DNA of 64,000 bases from Pinibacter aurantiacus (GTDB lineage: Bacteria; Bacteroidota; Bacteroidia; Chitinophagales; Chitinophagaceae), in contig NZ_JAHSPG010000013.1 of the NCBI RefSeq assembly GCF_019130065.1, forward strand, positions 62,001 through 126,000. The letters run 5' to 3'. A program made the translations under genes and the position numbers. This document shows, in pieces, positions 1 to 9,718 of the stretch. Numbering within the stretch: the first letter of the stretch is position 1; each line of letters opens with the position of its first letter. Under the pieces are notes generated by a model that was not told the origin of the DNA, searched no databases, and saw only the letters and a program-made list of their open reading frames with translations.

Positions 1-199
1 CTAATGGCGATGCAGGCATTGCTTCTATAAATCCGTTATTGACTTTGTAAAATGTTGTAAAATAAATTTCGTTAGCAGTTTTATTGGGCAAGCTCACCAC
101 AACTTTTATTTTCCCGTTGGGAGAAAAAATTTCCTGTGCATGCAAATCAATCGTTATACAAAAAATGATTACACACAACAATAAGGGTTTTATTCGCAT
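1..199 (-). CDS. GH97 family glycoside hydrolase, N-terminal fragment
   Basis: Partial gene: only the first 66 codons lie in the window and the rest runs off the left edge. The ATG is at 197-199. The protein starts with a signal peptide (MRIKPLLLCVIIFCIT, cleavage near LHAQ) followed by EIFSPNGKIKVVVSLPN. A start of the form SP(D/N)GKIKV, then a beta strand and a later AMPASPL-type segment, is typical of the GH97 N-terminal beta-sandwich (SusB-like alpha-glucosidases and alpha-galactosidases). It is the last gene visible in the xyloglucan-type operon, 85 bp after GH29. Substrate cannot be told because the catalytic domain is outside the window. The GH97 call rests on a short stretch and is moderately sure. 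Confidence 0.6.
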   Translation of the reverse strand, partial: MRIKPLLLCVIIFCITIDLHAQEIFSPNGKIKVVVSLPNKTANEIYFTTFYKVNNGFIEAMPASPL

Positions 200-284
200 T
201 TGTGTTTTATTATTAAAAAATCAGGTAATTAGCAATTACAATTTTTTATTTGTCACTTAATCGTTGCAGTGTTATTAATATTCA

Positions 285-1778
285 CTATTCATTATTCAAT
301 ACTTCTTCATTTAACCTTACCGCAAAAATTCTGACATTATCATCTGCATTGGGAAAGTGGATCGTTATTTCGCGATTTTTATTTTGTGAAAAACGCAGTT
401 TCGAATCTCTGCCCACTTCATAGACTTTCATAATACGCTGCCCTTTATTAATTGCCGGCAGGGTTATAGCATTACTTTTAAAATTGTCCAGGAGAAAAAC
501 ATAGATCGTACTATCCCTGTAAGCAAACCCATACTGTCCGTCTTTGGGATTCCATGGGCCGCCGAAAGTGCCGTAAACAGCTTCTTCTCTTCCATGTAAC
601 CAATTGCCGGTTTGTTGTAACAAATGTGTAACAGGCCGGCTGATCACACCGTGCCTATCCGGACCAACATTCAACAACAACGACATATTTCTAATCACCA
701 CATCGGCCAGCATACGTTTTAGTTGATTGAACGAAATCATTTTTGTACTGTCTTCCATTGCAGCTGTATACCCCCATGCACCGCCAAGGGTCATGCATTT
801 CTGCCAAATCTCTTTTGAACGAATGGGCCCTGTTATTGGCGCACCGCCTTCTTCACTCATAAAGTCACCCATCCAGGAAGAACGGGGATTGACAACTATA
901 TCGGGTTGATATTTTCTAACTACTCCCATAATGCCCAGTGGCTTACCGGTTTCTGCATCTGTATCCTGGAAAAATTTATTAATGGGCCATTGATTCGTCG
1001 TATCAAGATATTTTCCGGGCTCCCAAAAGTAAGCTGCGTCTGCATCAGTGCCTTGTTGCCCAAGCCAGCCGCCATCCCAAAATATCAAATCAATCTTTCC
1101 ATAATCGGTCATTAATTTTTTTACATCATAGTACAGTCCTTCTTTCATCTCACGCGCATTTTCTTTATGCGCTATATCGGTACCATAGCCCCAATTATTT
1201 TTTTTAGCACCCATTCCGCTCGCATCATAATAACCGGGATAGCGCCAGTTGATCATCGTTTTATATAATCCCACTTTCAACCCGGCTTTGCGACAAGCAT
1301 TTGTGTACTCCTTTACAAAATCACGATTGAGTGTTTGTTTGCTGGTAAATGAATTAATGTACCGGCTGTCGAACAATGCAAAGCCATCATGGTGCATGGC
1401 AGTAAGGCACATATATTTCATACCGGCAGCTTTCGCCAATGCGGCCCATTCATCTGCATTGAATTTATCGGCCGAAAAATATTCATCGCCACTTTCCGGA
1501 TAGGCCAGCTTCCTGTATGCTTCAACAGGCACTGCGCTATTCTCCATGTACCATTCGCCTTTTGCAGGGCCTGCATACAATCCCCAATGAATAAACATGC
1601 CAAAGCGAGCGTTCAGAAGCCATTTCACTTTCTCGTTTGATTGTTGCACAATGCCATATTCGCTTTGCGGAATACGAGCAGGTAATGGGTGAATGCCCGA
1701 TACTTTTTTCGCCTTTGTTTGTGAAAATGCCTGCAAAAAAATCAGCAAGCAGGCGCCAAGGGTAAGGAATTTTTTCAT
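285..1778 (-). CDS. GH29 alpha-L-fucosidase (first copy)
   Basis: Secreted alpha-L-fucosidase of 497 residues with a signal peptide ending near AFSQ (20). GH29 hallmarks are visible: FGMFIHWG at about 59-66, MHHDGF at 128-133, and LIFWDGGW with the probable nucleophile Asp235. Retaining enzymes of this family remove terminal alpha-L-fucose; in this locus the expected source is the Fuc-Gal-Xyl side chain of xyloglucan. It lies 18 bp after a GH2 gene in a tight operon. A second, only distantly similar GH29 lies two genes upstream, so the pair may differ in linkage or leaving-group preference. Family assignment is secure; fine specificity is inferred. Confidence 0.93.
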   Translation of the reverse strand: MKKFLTLGACLLIFLQAFSQTKAKKVSGIHPLPARIPQSEYGIVQQSNEKVKWLLNARFGMFIHWGLYAGPAKGEWYMENSAVPVEAYRKLAYPESGDEYFSADKFNADEWAALAKAAGMKYMCLTAMHHDGFALFDSRYINSFTSKQTLNRDFVKEYTNACRKAGLKVGLYKTMINWRYPGYYDASGMGAKKNNWGYGTDIAHKENAREMKEGLYYDVKKLMTDYGKIDLIFWDGGWLGQQGTDADAAYFWEPGKYLDTTNQWPINKFFQDTDAETGKPLGIMGVVRKYQPDIVVNPRSSWMGDFMSEEGGAPITGPIRSKEIWQKCMTLGGAWGYTAAMEDSTKMISFNQLKRMLADVVIRNMSLLLNVGPDRHGVISRPVTHLLQQTGNWLHGREEAVYGTFGGPWNPKDGQYGFAYRDSTIYVFLLDNFKSNAITLPAINKGQRIMKVYEVGRDSKLRFSQNKNREITIHFPNADDNVRIFAVRLNEEVLNNE

Positions 1779-1796
1779 CGTTTACTTATAATAATT

Positions 1797-4199
1797 TTAG
1801 TTAACCGCTAGGATCGTTGTTTCTGCTGTTTGCAGCTGATCCGCTGTTGCCGTCAATTTGATTTCGCCTGCCTGGCGACTACTTTTAATTATCACCAAAG
1901 CTTTGCCATGCCAGGCTTTGCGTGAATGGCCGATATAGCTCCCGCAATCTTTCATATCTGCATTGGCAACGCCAACAATACTACCGGCCCCTTCTATTTT
2001 AAAATGCAACAAACTATTGGCGTTGGGTTGTAATATGCCATCCTTATCTGTAATATCGACGGTTATAAAAGACAGGTCCTGTCCGTTTGAGATCAATGTG
2101 TTTCTATCAGGGGCAAGTTTGATCTTTGCAGGCTCGCCTGCTGTTTGCAGTACTTTTGTTTCCACCTCTTTGTCATTTTCTACACCAACTGCTTTTAATC
2201 GTCCTGCTACGAATGGAACTGAAAACACTGCTTTGAACTCTTGCGCCCGTGACATATTTTTCTCACCGACTAATTTATCATCCAGGTAAAGCCTTACCAG
2301 AGGATATTTTGAAAATAGTTCAACCTGCAAGGGTTTTTCTTCAAACCCCGGCCAGTTCCAGCTTTCCCACGATGGGAAAACGGACCACCATGTTTCCTTT
2401 ATTTTCAGAGGTTCGGGAGCAGGCTCACGAACGGCCATGTATAACTTTTCACGATCATTATACAACATGCTCCGGTAATAGGATATTGGCTTACGGTTTC
2501 CAATTAAATCAATGTCGCCGCAATAAGCGCCATGCCAGGGGAACATATCATTTTCCCAGTTTTCGCCGGGCGTTTCTCCTGAATAATAGTTGCGGCCTAT
2601 GCCGGCTTCGCCAAGGTAATCGATAGCGGTCCAAACAAAGTCGCCAATAATAAAGTTATGATCCTGCACCAGTTTCCAATTGGCAAAAGCATCTTTAGGG
2701 TAAGACTCTGTTTGTACAACGATGCGATCAGGAGCTCGAAGATGGTCCGCCGGTGCAGCGTTCAGATGATAGTTATACCCGGCAACGTCATGTACAGCAA
2801 ACAACGAATCAAGGTTTTCCCATTTATTGAAATTAACGACGGCAGAAGTAACCGGCCTGGTTGTATCCAGCTTTTTAATTGTGCGCAGCAGCATCTCCGC
2901 CGTAGAAATAGCTTTCGGTTCTCCTCTTTCTACAATTTCGTTGCCAATGCTCCACATAAAAACCGACGGATGATTCCTGTCCCTCACAATCATTGCTTCC
3001 ATGTCTTTCCGCCACCAGTCGTCAAAATATTTTCCATAATCGTTTATATTTTTTCCTTTTTGCCAACAGTCAAAGGATTCTTCCATTACCAACAGTCCCA
3101 ACCTGTCGCACGCCTCCAGGAAGGCTTCTGATGGCGGATTGTGAGACGTGCGAACAGCATTAAAACCTGCCTGCTTCAGCAACTCCACTTTACGTTCTTC
3201 CGCACGATCATACGCCACAGCACCAAGGCATCCGTTATCATGATGCACACAACCTCCTGATATTTTTATTGCTTTGCCATTTAATACAAAACCGTTTTTT
3301 GCTGAAAACTCAATGGTGCGGATCCCAAAATCTGTTTTTGTTTCATCAGTTATCTTTCCTGATTGCGAGAGGGAAACATTGGCTGCATACAAAAAAGGAT
3401 GTTGCGGGGACCAAAGTTGTGGCTGTTTTATAATGATGTTTTGAACAATCTCTTGTTCACTGTTTGCCCCAAGGGTAATATTGATTTTATCGCTGCCCGC
3501 TTTATCTGAGTTGCTGCTATGAAGGATTGTGCCTATAGTTATTTTTTGTGCAGACGAAGTTTCATTTTTTACAAGAGTTCTTACCTCCACAGTAGCTTGT
3601 TTGGCGGCAACATCCCTGGCTGCAACAGTAACGCCCCATTGAGCTACGTGCAGCCGTTCCGTAACCATCATCCACACATGCCGGTAAATACCTGAACCAC
3701 TGTACCACCTCGAATTTATCTCCTGCGAGTTATCCACCCTTACTGCAATAACGTTTTCTTTTCCCTGCATCAGGTACGGAGAAAGATCATGGTAAAAAGA
3801 AGTATATCCATAAGGATGCATACCGAGCGATTTGCCGTTGATGAACACTTCAGCATTCATGTAGACGCCTTCAAAATAAACGGCTACCTTTTTTGCTGCC
3901 CAATCATTTGGAACAAAGAAAGATTTTCGATACCAGCCGATGCCATTGGGAAAATAACCACCGGCACCCTTTGACGGGTTATCAGCACTTACAGTTCCTT
4001 CAATACTCCAGTCATGTGGCAGGTCAAGTCTCCTCCACTTAGCATCATTAAATGTAATCTCCTGTGCGCCCTGGGCTTCACCTGGGAAAAAGGTCCAGTC
4101 ATAATCGAATAATTGTTTTCTACCTTCAACTTTTTTTTGCGCTGAAGCATTTGTATGAACAATGAACGCACAACATAGAAATAAAACAATTCCTTTCAT
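1797..4199 (-). CDS. GH2 beta-galactosidase-type glycoside hydrolase
   Basis: 800-residue exported GH2 enzyme; signal peptide ends near NASA-Q (21). The order is sugar-binding jelly roll (about 28-185, with SRWYSGSGIYRHV at 163-175), Ig-like domain (185-295), TIM barrel (300-600), and a C-terminal Ig-like region resembling DUF4982. Catalytic residues are clear: acid/base Glu421 in IGNEIVERG and nucleophile Glu498 in VVQTESYP. GH2 covers beta-galactosidases, glucuronidases and mannosidases; between two fucosidases and downstream of a GH5, removal of beta-galactose from xyloglucan side chains is the best guess. The gaps to its neighbours are 9 and 18 bp. Confidence 0.92.
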   Translation of the reverse strand: MKGIVLFLCCAFIVHTNASAQKKVEGRKQLFDYDWTFFPGEAQGAQEITFNDAKWRRLDLPHDWSIEGTVSADNPSKGAGGYFPNGIGWYRKSFFVPNDWAAKKVAVYFEGVYMNAEVFINGKSLGMHPYGYTSFYHDLSPYLMQGKENVIAVRVDNSQEINSRWYSGSGIYRHVWMMVTERLHVAQWGVTVAARDVAAKQATVEVRTLVKNETSSAQKITIGTILHSSNSDKAGSDKINITLGANSEQEIVQNIIIKQPQLWSPQHPFLYAANVSLSQSGKITDETKTDFGIRTIEFSAKNGFVLNGKAIKISGGCVHHDNGCLGAVAYDRAEERKVELLKQAGFNAVRTSHNPPSEAFLEACDRLGLLVMEESFDCWQKGKNINDYGKYFDDWWRKDMEAMIVRDRNHPSVFMWSIGNEIVERGEPKAISTAEMLLRTIKKLDTTRPVTSAVVNFNKWENLDSLFAVHDVAGYNYHLNAAPADHLRAPDRIVVQTESYPKDAFANWKLVQDHNFIIGDFVWTAIDYLGEAGIGRNYYSGETPGENWENDMFPWHGAYCGDIDLIGNRKPISYYRSMLYNDREKLYMAVREPAPEPLKIKETWWSVFPSWESWNWPGFEEKPLQVELFSKYPLVRLYLDDKLVGEKNMSRAQEFKAVFSVPFVAGRLKAVGVENDKEVETKVLQTAGEPAKIKLAPDRNTLISNGQDLSFITVDITDKDGILQPNANSLLHFKIEGAGSIVGVANADMKDCGSYIGHSRKAWHGKALVIIKSSRQAGEIKLTATADQLQTAETTILAVN

Positions 4200-4208
4200 T
4201 AGCGTTAC

Positions 4209-5816
4209 TTAATTCTGTTTAACAATTTTAAAAACGGTAGCAATGTTGTTTGGAATTGTTTTTGGTTTTTCAATCACTAACATTCCATCTGTTTTTTTCC
4301 ATTTTATTGCTTCGCTACTTCCAAGGAGGTTGATCGTTTTTATTTTTTCATTTCCCAACGCTGTTATTTTTATCGCATCCGTTGGGGCACCCATCACCGT
4401 TGCGTATAAAATATTTTTGTTTTGGGCGAAGCGAATATCTTTTTCTGAAAATTTTGTTTTGCCTTCGTTGAACCCCGCATTGTCTATTGGATTCGCAGCA
4501 TCGGCAGTGGGGCCTTCTCCAAAAATTCTCCATGGCCTTGTATTGAAAATGCTTTCCTTGTTAATATTCATCCATGCTGCAATGCCGTTCAATGTTTCTA
4601 TCTCTCTTTCATCAATGGTTCCATCACCACGCACGGGAATATTCAGCAATAAGTTGCCGTTCTTGCTTACTATATCTACCAACATCAAAATCACTTCTTT
4701 TGCTGACTTGTAGCTATTATTTGTAAACCTGCCGCGGTTGTAATGCCAATCACCAATACAGCTGCAGGTTTGCCAGGCCAGGGGTTGCAGTTTATCAGGC
4801 GCGCCACGTTCTACGTCCCATACCATGCACTTTTTTTGTTCATCGGATAAAATCTTTCCAAACAATACGCCCTGCAACTTACCGCTATGTGTAGCCATGT
4901 TATGATTATAGTAATGTGCCGCCAATTTCAAACCCGCATCACTCAGAGGATAGAGAGGCAGTACGGAGTCATCGAAGTAAAGCAAATCGGGGTTGTACTG
5001 GTTTATCAGATCCATGGTGCGGTTGAAGAATTTTTGGCAATACGCCTGCGAAGGTGGAGTGGTACCGTTGTTCCATTCCCATCCCCAGCCAGTGCTGAGC
5101 GGGTGATTTTGGGCATATAGTTCCTGCGGATCGAGGCCCTCCCACCAGGTACCTTTACCATCGGCTTTTGTAAGTTTGCCATCATATGGAATGCCTTTGT
5201 ACGGCCCTGCAGTATCTGCTCTCTGTGCCGTTTCATACCACATCCATGCATGCGACGCATGAACACTTAAACCGAAGGGAAGCTTATATTTTTTTGCTGC
5301 TTTTGCCCAGCCATCAATAATATTTTTTTTAGGACCCACACGTGTTGTGTTCCACTCCTGGTATTTGCTATCCCACATGTCGAGGTTATCATGGTGATTG
5401 GCCATCGCAAAAAAATACTGGGCGCCTGTGCGTTTATACAATGCGACTAATTTTTCAGGCTCCCAATTCTCGGCCTTCCATTCGTGTATGATATCTTTGA
5501 AACCAGACTTTGAGGGATGTCCATACTTCTCCAGGTGCGATTTGTATTGCCAGCTATTTTCTTCATACATGCCGCGGGCATACCAATCGCCCATTTCAGG
5601 CTGGCATTGCGGCCCCCAGTGGGCCCATATTCCAAACTTTGCATTCCGGAACCATTCGGGAACTTCGTACTGACTGAGTGATTGCCAGGTAGGTGAAAAT
5701 TTGCCGGCATCAATCGGTTCGGCAGTTGTTGAAACCTGTATCATTTGTTTTTCCTGCGAAAACAACGACAGCTGTAAGAAAGCTATTAAAAAGAAACTGC
5801 TTGTTAAACGTTTCAT
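4209..5816 (-). CDS. GH29 alpha-L-fucosidase (second copy)
   Basis: 535-residue secreted GH29 protein, signal peptide to about residue 21 (SLFSQ). Motifs: FGIWAHWG at 61-68, ANHHDNLDMWDS at 139-150, and DLLYFDDS with the likely nucleophile Asp282. It diverges strongly from the other GH29 in this operon (WAHWGPQ rather than FIHWGLY, HHDN rather than HHDG), so the two are old paralogues, not a recent duplication. It begins 71 bp after GH39 and ends 9 bp before GH2. Such divergent GH29 members may have activities other than classic alpha-L-fucosidase (for example alpha-L-galactosidase); fucose removal is the default inference. Confidence 0.9.
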   Translation of the reverse strand: MKRLTSSFFLIAFLQLSLFSQEKQMIQVSTTAEPIDAGKFSPTWQSLSQYEVPEWFRNAKFGIWAHWGPQCQPEMGDWYARGMYEENSWQYKSHLEKYGHPSKSGFKDIIHEWKAENWEPEKLVALYKRTGAQYFFAMANHHDNLDMWDSKYQEWNTTRVGPKKNIIDGWAKAAKKYKLPFGLSVHASHAWMWYETAQRADTAGPYKGIPYDGKLTKADGKGTWWEGLDPQELYAQNHPLSTGWGWEWNNGTTPPSQAYCQKFFNRTMDLINQYNPDLLYFDDSVLPLYPLSDAGLKLAAHYYNHNMATHSGKLQGVLFGKILSDEQKKCMVWDVERGAPDKLQPLAWQTCSCIGDWHYNRGRFTNNSYKSAKEVILMLVDIVSKNGNLLLNIPVRGDGTIDEREIETLNGIAAWMNINKESIFNTRPWRIFGEGPTADAANPIDNAGFNEGKTKFSEKDIRFAQNKNILYATVMGAPTDAIKITALGNEKIKTINLLGSSEAIKWKKTDGMLVIEKPKTIPNNIATVFKIVKQN

Positions 5817-5887
5817 ACTATAAGAATTATTTTAAGGGCTGAATTTAAGATCTTTTTGCAATGAATGTTTTTTTGACACTTATTTCA

Positions 5888-7450
5888 TCAACGTTTCACC
5901 AGGTTGATCATTACTACATCATTTTCCCGGATATCGATCACTTTTGACAATGCGGTGTTGGCTTTGATTGTAATTTGATATATCGCTGAAGGCTTGCCAC
6001 TACTCTGGCTTTTTAGCTTTTCAACCTGTTGCCTGTTCAATCGGCCGGGCCGCCCCATGTCTACATAACTGGTATAGGAATCATTTTCACGGTAGCCGCA
6101 TTTATAAATTTCCATTGTATAGTTACCAGCCGGCAAATGCGACAAACTTATTTTTACTTTACCTTTTGGCTTTGCCGGAAGGTCCTTGTTGTAATAGTTT
6201 TGATTGTTGGTTGAGTCTGGCAATGTGTAGGTGAAATCCCATAGCAACATTTGTACATCACCCCGATCATTTTTTGTGACCCAGGAACGGGCATCGTTAT
6301 TTTGCAATTCTGTTTTTCCTAATTTATTTAAAAATTGATAGGCAAAAAAAGCAGGTTTAGCGATGCCTTGTATCGTGAGCAATCCGAAGCCTCCATGATA
6401 CGGCGTGAAGCGCGGGCCGGGCTCTTCAAAAATGTCGGTGAACGTCCAATACGACATGGAGTTTGCATGATTGCCCACTTGTTTTAATTTTTCTAAGATA
6501 AAAGCGGCTTCATGGTAACTGTCGTGAAGCGGATCAGCGGGTGTATACGATGAACTCCATTCTGTATAATGTAATTCGAGGTTGGGCTTAGATGAAGCAT
6601 TGATTTCTTTTCTGGATTGCAACACATCACCGCTAACAGTCATGGTGTCTTTGCTTAGCACTGTTCCTCCATTGCCATACTCATCCAGGAAGCCTTGATT
6701 TACGCCATAAGCATGTGTGCTGATAAAATCAATGGGCACATTATTCTTTGCACAGTAATCAATCGTTTCGCTTTCCCATGCTGCGCCGGCAGTGGCGGGA
6801 CCACCTACCCTGTAAGCGGGGTTTACAGCTTTCACCGCTTCTGCAGTGTACTTATAGAGTTTGAAATATTCCTCCTGTGTACTGCTCCAGAAACCCGGCG
6901 ACAAATTAGGTTCGTTCCAGACTTCAAAATACCAGGTCTTTACTTCTTCTTCTCCATATCTTTCTGTAAAATGGGTTACGAGGCTTTTAATCAATCCTGC
7001 CCACTTATCATAATCCTTTGGGGGTGTTACATTTCCCCTCCACCAAAAAATGGTCTGGTGGCCGCTCGCCAATGCGTTGGGCATAAACCCCAACTCCACA
7101 AAAGGCTTCATGCCTATACTTTGTAAATAATCGAAAAGTGCATCTACATACATATAGTTATAAACGGGATTGCCTTTGCTATCTTCCGTATAAACGGCCA
7201 TGTCATCGGTAAGCAACCCGTGCATGCGGATGTAGCGAAACCCGCATTGTTTCCTTACATAGGCCAGTTGTTGCTGCCAGTCTGCGCGAAGGCCCTCATT
7301 CGCCCTGCCCGCTCCCACGCATTCATTAAACGTCGTGTTAAGTTTGCCAGATACTTTATTGTAGTCAACAGTAATCGTTCTTTGTGCTATCGTCAATAAT
7401 GAAATTGCTTGCAACGCGCACCATAAAAAAACTTCCTTTCTCATCTGCAT
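5888..7450 (-). CDS. GH39 family glycosidase (beta-xylosidase-like)
   Basis: 520-residue exported protein; signal peptide ends near TIAQ (23). TIM-barrel residues of GH39 (clan A) are evident: acid/base Glu180 in YFEVWNEPNLSPGFW and nucleophile Glu297 in LHYTEWSS; FISTHAYG (242-249) also matches the family. A C-terminal beta-rich domain follows. GH39 contains beta-xylosidases, alpha-L-iduronidases and some arabinosidases. In a xyloglucan-type operon it could remove beta-xylose or arabinose decorations found on some plant xyloglucans. That role is inferred from location only. Flanked by GH42 (73 bp) and GH29 (71 bp). Confidence 0.87.
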   Translation of the reverse strand: MQMRKEVFLWCALQAISLLTIAQRTITVDYNKVSGKLNTTFNECVGAGRANEGLRADWQQQLAYVRKQCGFRYIRMHGLLTDDMAVYTEDSKGNPVYNYMYVDALFDYLQSIGMKPFVELGFMPNALASGHQTIFWWRGNVTPPKDYDKWAGLIKSLVTHFTERYGEEEVKTWYFEVWNEPNLSPGFWSSTQEEYFKLYKYTAEAVKAVNPAYRVGGPATAGAAWESETIDYCAKNNVPIDFISTHAYGVNQGFLDEYGNGGTVLSKDTMTVSGDVLQSRKEINASSKPNLELHYTEWSSSYTPADPLHDSYHEAAFILEKLKQVGNHANSMSYWTFTDIFEEPGPRFTPYHGGFGLLTIQGIAKPAFFAYQFLNKLGKTELQNNDARSWVTKNDRGDVQMLLWDFTYTLPDSTNNQNYYNKDLPAKPKGKVKISLSHLPAGNYTMEIYKCGYRENDSYTSYVDMGRPGRLNRQQVEKLKSQSSGKPSAIYQITIKANTALSKVIDIRENDVVMINLVKR

Positions 7451-7523
7451 AATTTGATTTTAATTGAATCTGCAATTGATGGTTCATAACCACTTCGTCT
7501 GCTATTGTTTCACCACTTCGCAA

Positions 7524-9641
7524 TTATTCACTCCAAACCAGAACACCGGCCGGTTTCATTGTTTTGTCTCCGATTAATATTTTAGCTGATGCAGGAATGC
7601 TCATTGTGTAGTTTTCGGAAGAATAGTTTACAGCAACGTAAAACCCATCCCGCCAATACACATAAATGCCATCCGGATAGTTTGCGGCACTTGCATTTGC
7701 CGCTTTGAAAGCATCGCGCAAAACATCTTTTTCCAATTTCGAATCATCCGTATTGACACCGATATAAGTTACGGTGCCCCTGCCCAGGTTTCTTTTTACT
7801 ACCGCCGCTGTTCCTTTGTAAAACTGGTTATCGTAAACAGCAACTGTCTCTGTATTTTCACCTGGAACAAGTAGGTCGGCCCAGTTGTTCCAGCTATAGT
7901 GTGTTGTGTTCATTACAATATCGCCCTGTGCGCTATAAGAAAGCATATCTGTCGCTTTCAACCGGGCACCAATGAGCGATGTGATGGGATCTGCCATGGC
8001 ACCTTCCCAGAAATGCCCGCTGCGATTTTTGGTAGCCGTGCGGCAGGTGATGATCAGATGTCCGCCGTTGGCAACATAGTCGCTCCATTTTTTTATCAAA
8101 GCAGTATCTGCCATTTCATAGGCAGGTACAATAACAAACTTGAATTTCGACAAATCCGCAGTTTCCGGAACAATGTCTACCGGTGCGCCCAATGATTTTG
8201 CTATTTCTACAAACTTTACCGGGTAGTTCCATGTATCCCATTGGTATGTCTGCTTTTGCCTGTCTATGCTCCAATAATTCTCCAGGTTCCAAACAATGGC
8301 GGTTGACCTTGCCTTCAATTCTTCAGGCATTTTAGCGCCTGGTTTAAACTGTTTGCGCAGCCCTCTGATTTCTTTCATAAACCGGACGTACTCTTCTCCC
8401 CCTTGTGAAGGGGTTACGCCGTCTGTCAGCATAATGCCCGCGTGGTATTGCTCAGTACTGTAATTGATCTGGCGATAACGATAAGAGCAGGCAATTTTTC
8501 CGCCGGCGGCAAATGTGTGGTACAGCCACATGCGTACGGTACCTGGCAACAGCAGCGGATTATAACTTCCCCAATTAACGGGCCCGGGCTGAATCTCCAT
8601 GACTCCCGATATGCCACTTAATGATTTGAAATAATCTGCTGCAAACAAAATTACCTTGCTATTGCCCAGCCTGAAACCCTGGTTGCCAATATTGTCGCTA
8701 CCGCCATTGGGATAAGCCGTGTAAGTAGCAAAGTCAAGGTTCTTTGTGCGCATAACATCGGAGCCGGTTGAAACTGCGGTATAGTTGGTTGTGATGTACT
8801 GATGCTTTGAAATAAAAGCTCTCAGCGTAGCGGCCTGATAATCCAGAAACTCAGCCTGCGCATCCGCAGCGTATCTCTTGAAATCCAGTAATGCATGAGG
8901 ATTATTTCCCCACCAGCCTACTAAATTTGTATTGGGGATTATTACCTGGCTGAAATTATTGAACCACTGGCTCCAGAAAGCAGCACCCCAGGCTGCATTC
9001 AGCGCGTCTATAGTATGGTATTTATTTTTCAGCCATGTCCTGAATGCATCTTGTGATGCGGGGCTATAGTCAGGAATGGCACCGGGCTCATTATCTATTT
9101 GCCAACCAGTTATGTTCTCATTCTTGCCATAGCGTTTAGCCATTTCAGTTACTATTCTGTGTACAGATTGACGGTACTTTTTATTTACGATTGACCCCAA
9201 TCCTCTTGTTCCATTTTCTGCGCGGATATAATGTCCGTCCATGATAAAAGTTTCCGGATAATGTATTCGCATCCATGTGGGAGTGGTTGCAGAGGGTGTA
9301 CACATGAGCACTTTCAGTTTATATTTTGCACAAAGGCTTACTACTTTATCGAGCCATGCAAAATTGAACTTATCTTCTTCAGGTTCCATCTTAAACCAGG
9401 CAAACTCCGCCAGGTGAACAAACTCGAATCCCATTTCCGACATCTTCTTAATATCCCTTTCCCACTGGCTTTCGGGCCAGTGTTCAGGGTAGTAGTAAAT
9501 GCCGGTTGTCACAAGGCTGCTGTCTGGGAAGAATGTGTTTGGCTTTTCCTGGGATCTGCCCGGGAGCAGTAACATAAAAAAAACAACCACTAATAGCGCC
9601 ACTCTGATCATAAAACTTCTCTTTTTATCTTCTGTTTTCAT
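7524..9641 (-). CDS. GH42 beta-galactosidase
   Basis: 705-residue enzyme with an N-terminal hydrophobic export signal (about 11-30) after a charged start. The GH42 signature is strong: GIYYYPEHWPESQWERD at 47-63, LAEFAWFKMEP at 77-87, acid/base Glu185 in GWQIDNEPG, and nucleophile Glu349 in GVMEIQPGPVNWG. A trimerisation-like domain (about 430-620, with the IVWNLENYWS motif) and a small C-terminal beta domain follow. The predicted reaction is release of beta-D-galactose from short oligosaccharides, complementing the GH2 in the same operon. Located 77 bp after GH5 and 73 bp before GH39. Confidence 0.94.
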   Translation of the reverse strand: MKTEDKKRSFMIRVALLVVVFFMLLLPGRSQEKPNTFFPDSSLVTTGIYYYPEHWPESQWERDIKKMSEMGFEFVHLAEFAWFKMEPEEDKFNFAWLDKVVSLCAKYKLKVLMCTPSATTPTWMRIHYPETFIMDGHYIRAENGTRGLGSIVNKKYRQSVHRIVTEMAKRYGKNENITGWQIDNEPGAIPDYSPASQDAFRTWLKNKYHTIDALNAAWGAAFWSQWFNNFSQVIIPNTNLVGWWGNNPHALLDFKRYAADAQAEFLDYQAATLRAFISKHQYITTNYTAVSTGSDVMRTKNLDFATYTAYPNGGSDNIGNQGFRLGNSKVILFAADYFKSLSGISGVMEIQPGPVNWGSYNPLLLPGTVRMWLYHTFAAGGKIACSYRYRQINYSTEQYHAGIMLTDGVTPSQGGEEYVRFMKEIRGLRKQFKPGAKMPEELKARSTAIVWNLENYWSIDRQKQTYQWDTWNYPVKFVEIAKSLGAPVDIVPETADLSKFKFVIVPAYEMADTALIKKWSDYVANGGHLIITCRTATKNRSGHFWEGAMADPITSLIGARLKATDMLSYSAQGDIVMNTTHYSWNNWADLLVPGENTETVAVYDNQFYKGTAAVVKRNLGRGTVTYIGVNTDDSKLEKDVLRDAFKAANASAANYPDGIYVYWRDGFYVAVNYSSENYTMSIPASAKILIGDKTMKPAGVLVWSE

Positions 9642-9718
9642 TTATAAAAATCTGACAGGGACAATGTCCTAACGAAAAGCTGTACCCTGTGCCTTGCATC
9701 GACATCACCCTTCTTTTT

